DNA from: CAVREM01 sp963728825
GTDB lineage: Bacteria; Acidobacteriota; Vicinamibacteria; Vicinamibacterales; CAVVIG01
Reading direction: 5' to 3'
Length of the DNA: 64,000 nt
Assembly: GCA_963728825.1 (NCBI GenBank)
Contig: CAVSLA010000004.1
Location: 1,116,001 to 1,180,000, forward strand
Shown here: positions 61,690 to 64,000 of the stretch, in pieces
How the letters are laid out: every line of letters begins with the position of its first letter
Numbering within the stretch: the first letter of the stretch is position 1
Notes under the pieces: model-generated
Seen by the model: the letters and a program-made list of their open reading frames with translations, nothing else
Told to the model about the DNA's origin: nothing
Database searches by the model: none
Made by a program: the position numbers and the translations under genes

Positions 61690-62802
61690 ATGACGGTGAT
61701 ACAGGTCGTGGTGGCGCTGGTCGCCATCCTCCTGACGACTCGACTCGTCGGGCATCTCTTCCAGCGAATCAATCAGCCGCCGGTGATCGGAGAGCTGGTG
61801 GGCGGCATCCTGCTCGGGCCGTCCTTCCTCGGCTGGATTGCGCCTGACGTGTATGCGGCGCTGCTTCCAGCCGCCGTGATGCCCTTCCTGCGGCTGCACG
61901 CCCAGATCGGCGTCATCCTCTTCATGTTCCTGGTCGGCCTCGAGCTGGACGTGCGGATGATTCGCCGGCGGGGCGGGACGATGATCGCAATTTCCTACGC
62001 GAGCATCGTCTTGCCGTTTGCACTGGGCTGGGCACTCGCGCACGTCTTGTACCCCCGGCTATCCGACCCGTCCGTCGCCTTTACGCCGTTCGCGATGTTT
62101 CTCGGCGTCTCGATGTCCGTGACGGCGTTCCCGGTGCTGGCCCGCATCCTGCGGGATCGCGGCATCAGTCGCACGCGAATGGGCGGGATCGCGCTGGCCT
62201 GCGCCGCGGTCGACGATGTGACGGCCTGGTGTCTGCTGGCGCTCGTTGTCAGCATCAGCGAGTTCGGCGACTGGGCGTCCGCGATTGCCAACATGCCCGC
62301 CTTCATCGCCAGTCATCTCGGCCACTACGCGATCTTTGGTGCGTTTTTCCTCGGCGCGATCCTGCCTGGCCGGTCGCGGCTGGCGCCGGTTCTCCACGAT
62401 CGGCTCGCGGGCGTCCTGGCCCTCCTGTTTCTGCCGGTCTTCTTTGCATTCAGCGGAGTGCGGACGGAAATCGGCCTCGTCCGAGGCGCAGCCGGCTGGC
62501 TGCTGTGCGCCAGCATCATCGCGGTCGCCTGTCTCGGCAAGTTCGGCGGGAGTGTGGCGGCGGCGCGGATGCTCGGCATCGGGTGGCGTGATGCCGCTGC
62601 CCTGGGTGTCCTGATGAACACGCGCGGCCTGGTCGAGCTGATCGTGCTCAACATCGGCCTGGATCTCGGGATCATCTCGCCGACGCTGTTTACCATGCTC
62701 GTCATCATGGCGCTCGTCACGACTTTCATGACCAGCCCACTCATCCAGGTGCTGCTCAGGAAGGACCCGTGGCCGACGCATAGCCCCGACTCCTTGGACT
62801 AG
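61690..62802 (+). CDS. CPA2-type cation/proton antiporter, shorter than usual
   Basis: 370 residues. Helices with INQPPVIGELVGGILLGPSFLG, MFLVGLELDV and, near residue 165, ACAAVDDVTAWCLLALVV (the paired Asp motif of the family). Between the Asp motif and LGHYAIFGAFFLGAILPGRS only about 40 residues are present, whereas family members usually have about 80-90 with two extra helices, so an internal segment appears missing. It exchanges Na+ or K+ for H+ if functional. No regulatory TrkA domain. Confidence 0.85.
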   Translation: MTVIQVVVALVAILLTTRLVGHLFQRINQPPVIGELVGGILLGPSFLGWIAPDVYAALLPAAVMPFLRLHAQIGVILFMFLVGLELDVRMIRRRGGTMIAISYASIVLPFALGWALAHVLYPRLSDPSVAFTPFAMFLGVSMSVTAFPVLARILRDRGISRTRMGGIALACAAVDDVTAWCLLALVVSISEFGDWASAIANMPAFIASHLGHYAIFGAFFLGAILPGRSRLAPVLHDRLAGVLALLFLPVFFAFSGVRTEIGLVRGAAGWLLCASIIAVACLGKFGGSVAAARMLGIGWRDAAALGVLMNTRGLVELIVLNIGLDLGIISPTLFTMLVIMALVTTFMTSPLIQVLLRKDPWPTHSPDSLD

Positions 62803-62805
62803 AAT
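62800..62805 (+). promoter_or_regulatory. -10 box with leaderless ATG
   Basis: TAGAAT ends 7 bases before ATG 62813, the ideal spacing for a leaderless mRNA. The reading frame it serves is now only 17 codons. Confidence 0.45.
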
Positions 62806-62812
62806 CCCACCC

Positions 62813-62866
62813 ATGAAGCGCCTGGTGGCCGTCGTGCTGGTCGGTTGGCCGGGCGCGCGCTCGTAG
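62813..62866 (+). pseudogene. 17-codon remnant of a signal-peptide gene cut by a palindromic repeat
   Basis: MKRLVAVVLVGWPGARS then TAG, where the stop codon belongs to the TAGGGCGGG start of the palindrome at 62867. The Lys/Arg plus hydrophobic run is the beginning of an export signal. It has its own leaderless promoter, so the downstream part of an old gene appears to have been lost. Confidence 0.4.
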
Positions 62867-62887
62867 GGCGGGCCTCTTAGGCCCGCC
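62867..62887. repeat. Palindromic repeat GGCGGGCCT-N3-AGGCCCGCC
   Basis: Perfect 9-base stem, preceded by GTAG as in the 30913 copy. It lies just upstream of the metallo-beta-lactamase-fold gene; GGAGG (about 62892) for that gene follows. Confidence 0.8.
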
Positions 62888-62901
62888 TTCTGGAGGACGT
62901 C

Positions 62902-63906
62902 ATGCGTATCTACATTGCTACCTGTGCGGCACTCGCTTTCGCAATGGCGGGCGTTCTGGCGCAGTCGTCCGGCAGTAAAGCGGCGCACCGGGAGGCCGCG
63001 AAGAAGGCCGCCGGTCAGGATCATCTCGGCCTGTACAACCGGATCTGTCCCGAGCCAGCGGCCACGCCGGCCCAGACGGCAGCTGCCGAAACAGCAGCGC
63101 GAGGCCGCGGCGCGGAGACGCCGGCCGGGGCCGCGCCGGCAGCGCGCCAGGTGCCACCGCGCGAGCGGTGGTACACCGAGCCGGTCAAGGTCTTCGACAA
63201 CCTCTATTTCGTCGGCACTCGCGAGCACGGCGCCTGGGCCGTGGTCGGATCCGAAGGGATCATCGTCATCGACGCGCTGTACGACTATGCGGTCGAGGAC
63301 GCGGTCGTCGGCGGGCTCAAGAAACTCGGTCTCGACCCGGCGCGCATCCGCTACGTGGTCGTCAGCCATGGCCACGGCGACCATCATGGCGGTGCCAAGC
63401 TGCTGCAGGATCGCTTCAACGCGCGGCTGGTGATGGGCGCAGACGATTGGGCACTTGTCGAACGCGACACCAGAAATCCCCGCCCCAAACGCGACATCGT
63501 CGCCACCGACGGGATGCAGCTGCGGGTCGGCGATGCGTCCGTGACGCTCCATCTGACACCGGGCCATACGCTTGGCACGATCTCGACGCTGGTGCCGGTG
63601 AAGGACGGCGGTCGCAATCACGTCGCGGCCGCATGGGGAGGGACGGCGTTCAGCGCGACGACGCCTCGCGAGCAGGTCAATCTCTACGTCAACTCGGCGA
63701 CGCGCTTTCGCGATCTGGCAGCCAAGGCCGGCGCCGACGTGATCATTGCGAACCACACGCTGTTCGACGGCACGCGCGCGAAGACCGAGGCTCTCGCGAA
63801 GCGTGCGGCTGGTAGTCCTCATCCGTATGTGGTCGGCAAAGACGGAGTCGGCCGCTATCTCACCGTGGCCGAGGAGTGCGCGAGGGCAGAACTGGCGGGA
63901 TCCTGA
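62902..63906 (+). CDS. Metallo-beta-lactamase-fold hydrolase, exported
   Basis: 334 residues. Signal peptide to about residue 21 (AGVLAQSS). An Ala/Pro-rich linker (45-85) precedes the domain. Zinc motif HGHGDHHGG near residues 155-163, TPGHT near 220 and the later His in IANHTLF near 286 give the expected di-zinc ligands, in a pattern close to B3-type or related subfamilies. Substrate unknown; B3 antibiotic activity is not implied by fold alone. GGAGG lies before ATG 62902. Confidence 0.9.
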   Translation: MRIYIATCAALAFAMAGVLAQSSGSKAAHREAAKKAAGQDHLGLYNRICPEPAATPAQTAAAETAARGRGAETPAGAAPAARQVPPRERWYTEPVKVFDNLYFVGTREHGAWAVVGSEGIIVIDALYDYAVEDAVVGGLKKLGLDPARIRYVVVSHGHGDHHGGAKLLQDRFNARLVMGADDWALVERDTRNPRPKRDIVATDGMQLRVGDASVTLHLTPGHTLGTISTLVPVKDGGRNHVAAAWGGTAFSATTPREQVNLYVNSATRFRDLAAKAGADVIIANHTLFDGTRAKTEALAKRAAGSPHPYVVGKDGVGRYLTVAEECARAELAGS

Positions 63907-63912
63907 TGACTG

Positions 63913-64000
63913 CGAGATTTGAGGATTTCAGGATTTCAGGATCTCAGGATTTGATTTGAGGAACCCGGAAATCCTCAGATCCTCAGATCCTCAGATCCTC
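63913..64000. repeat. Short-period GGATTT/AAATCC inverted array at the window end
   Basis: First half repeats GAGGATTTCA and GGATTTCAGGAT; after GGAACCCGG the complementary AAATCCTCAGATCCTCAGATCCTC follows with a clean 9-base period. The two halves can form one long hairpin. Same family as 6,939 and 22,799. The array continues beyond the window. Confidence 0.8.

Noticed and set aside
62059..63822. 587-codon minus-strand frame across the antiporter and metallo-hydrolase genes
   Set aside because: It spans two well-supported plus-strand genes and shows no domain; low-complexity Arg/Asp/His-rich shadow.

Overview
The window is GC-rich and almost fully coded on both strands, with short or overlapping gene junctions (ATGA, GTGA, TGATG). 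It carries one tRNA and no rRNA. The gene content suggests an Acidobacteriota chromosome, most likely of the Vicinamibacteria type. This is inferred from the acidobacterial-type VWFA/TPR secreted protein (58,989-61,640), a PadR regulator with an ATATAT operator, bactofilin, a Crp/Fnr pair, and dispersed short-period intergenic repeats; no marker gene proves it.

Layout. 1-6.2 kb: end of a D-Ala-D-Ala carboxypeptidase, fdhE-like gene, glgA-trxA-trxB, then mnmA and a cysteine desulfurase, which together supply sulfur for tRNA thiolation. 6.3-24.7 kb: bactofilin, a methyltransferase, a YtrA-type GntR/ABC operon with a clear operator, a SAM hydrolase family protein, acyl-CoA dehydrogenase, glpX, an MFS transporter, tsaC, hflX, a TPR/SLH lipoprotein, a phosphatidyltransferase, a tandem cyclophilin, dinB, ettA, an amidohydrolase and padR. 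24.7-37.2 kb: an exopolysaccharide block with a UDP-xylose synthase, a polyprenyl-phosphate sugar transferase, four GT4 glycosyltransferases, an HtrA-like protease, ugd, a galE-like epimerase and an MsbA-like exporter. Ugd plus UXS gives UDP-glucose to UDP-glucuronate to UDP-xylose. 37.4-46.9 kb: housekeeping genes (yicC, gmk, rpoZ, coaBC, type-4 UDG, priA, site-2 protease, HU, der, merR, tRNA-Pro).

46.9-52.7 kb is the accessory part. The 3' end of tRNA-Pro is repeated 773 bp downstream (28 of 29 bases), in the manner of an attachment-site pair. Beyond it lie gene fragments, a 58-codon leaderless gene, a 41-codon peptide gene with a strong ribosome-binding site, a Lys/Ala/Thr-rich secreted protein, a response regulator, two tandem Crp/Fnr paralogues with a shared leader, and two small zinc-ribbon genes. 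52.7-64 kb: a serine-hydrolase-fold protein that has lost its catalytic Ser and Lys, an outer-membrane barrel with a one-base frameshift, a DUF4390 protein, a large membrane protein carrying a palindromic repeat inside its reading frame, an ABC-F ATPase, a 225-bp imperfect palindrome, arfB, the VWFA/TPR protein, a short CPA2 antiporter and a metallo-beta-lactamase-fold protein.

Two themes recur. First, many start codons lie only 7 to 14 bases after a recognisable -10 hexamer, which points to leaderless or nearly leaderless mRNAs. Second, several families of short-period and palindromic repeats occupy gene junctions and in places have entered coding sequence: a signal peptide, a C-terminus and a membrane-protein loop.
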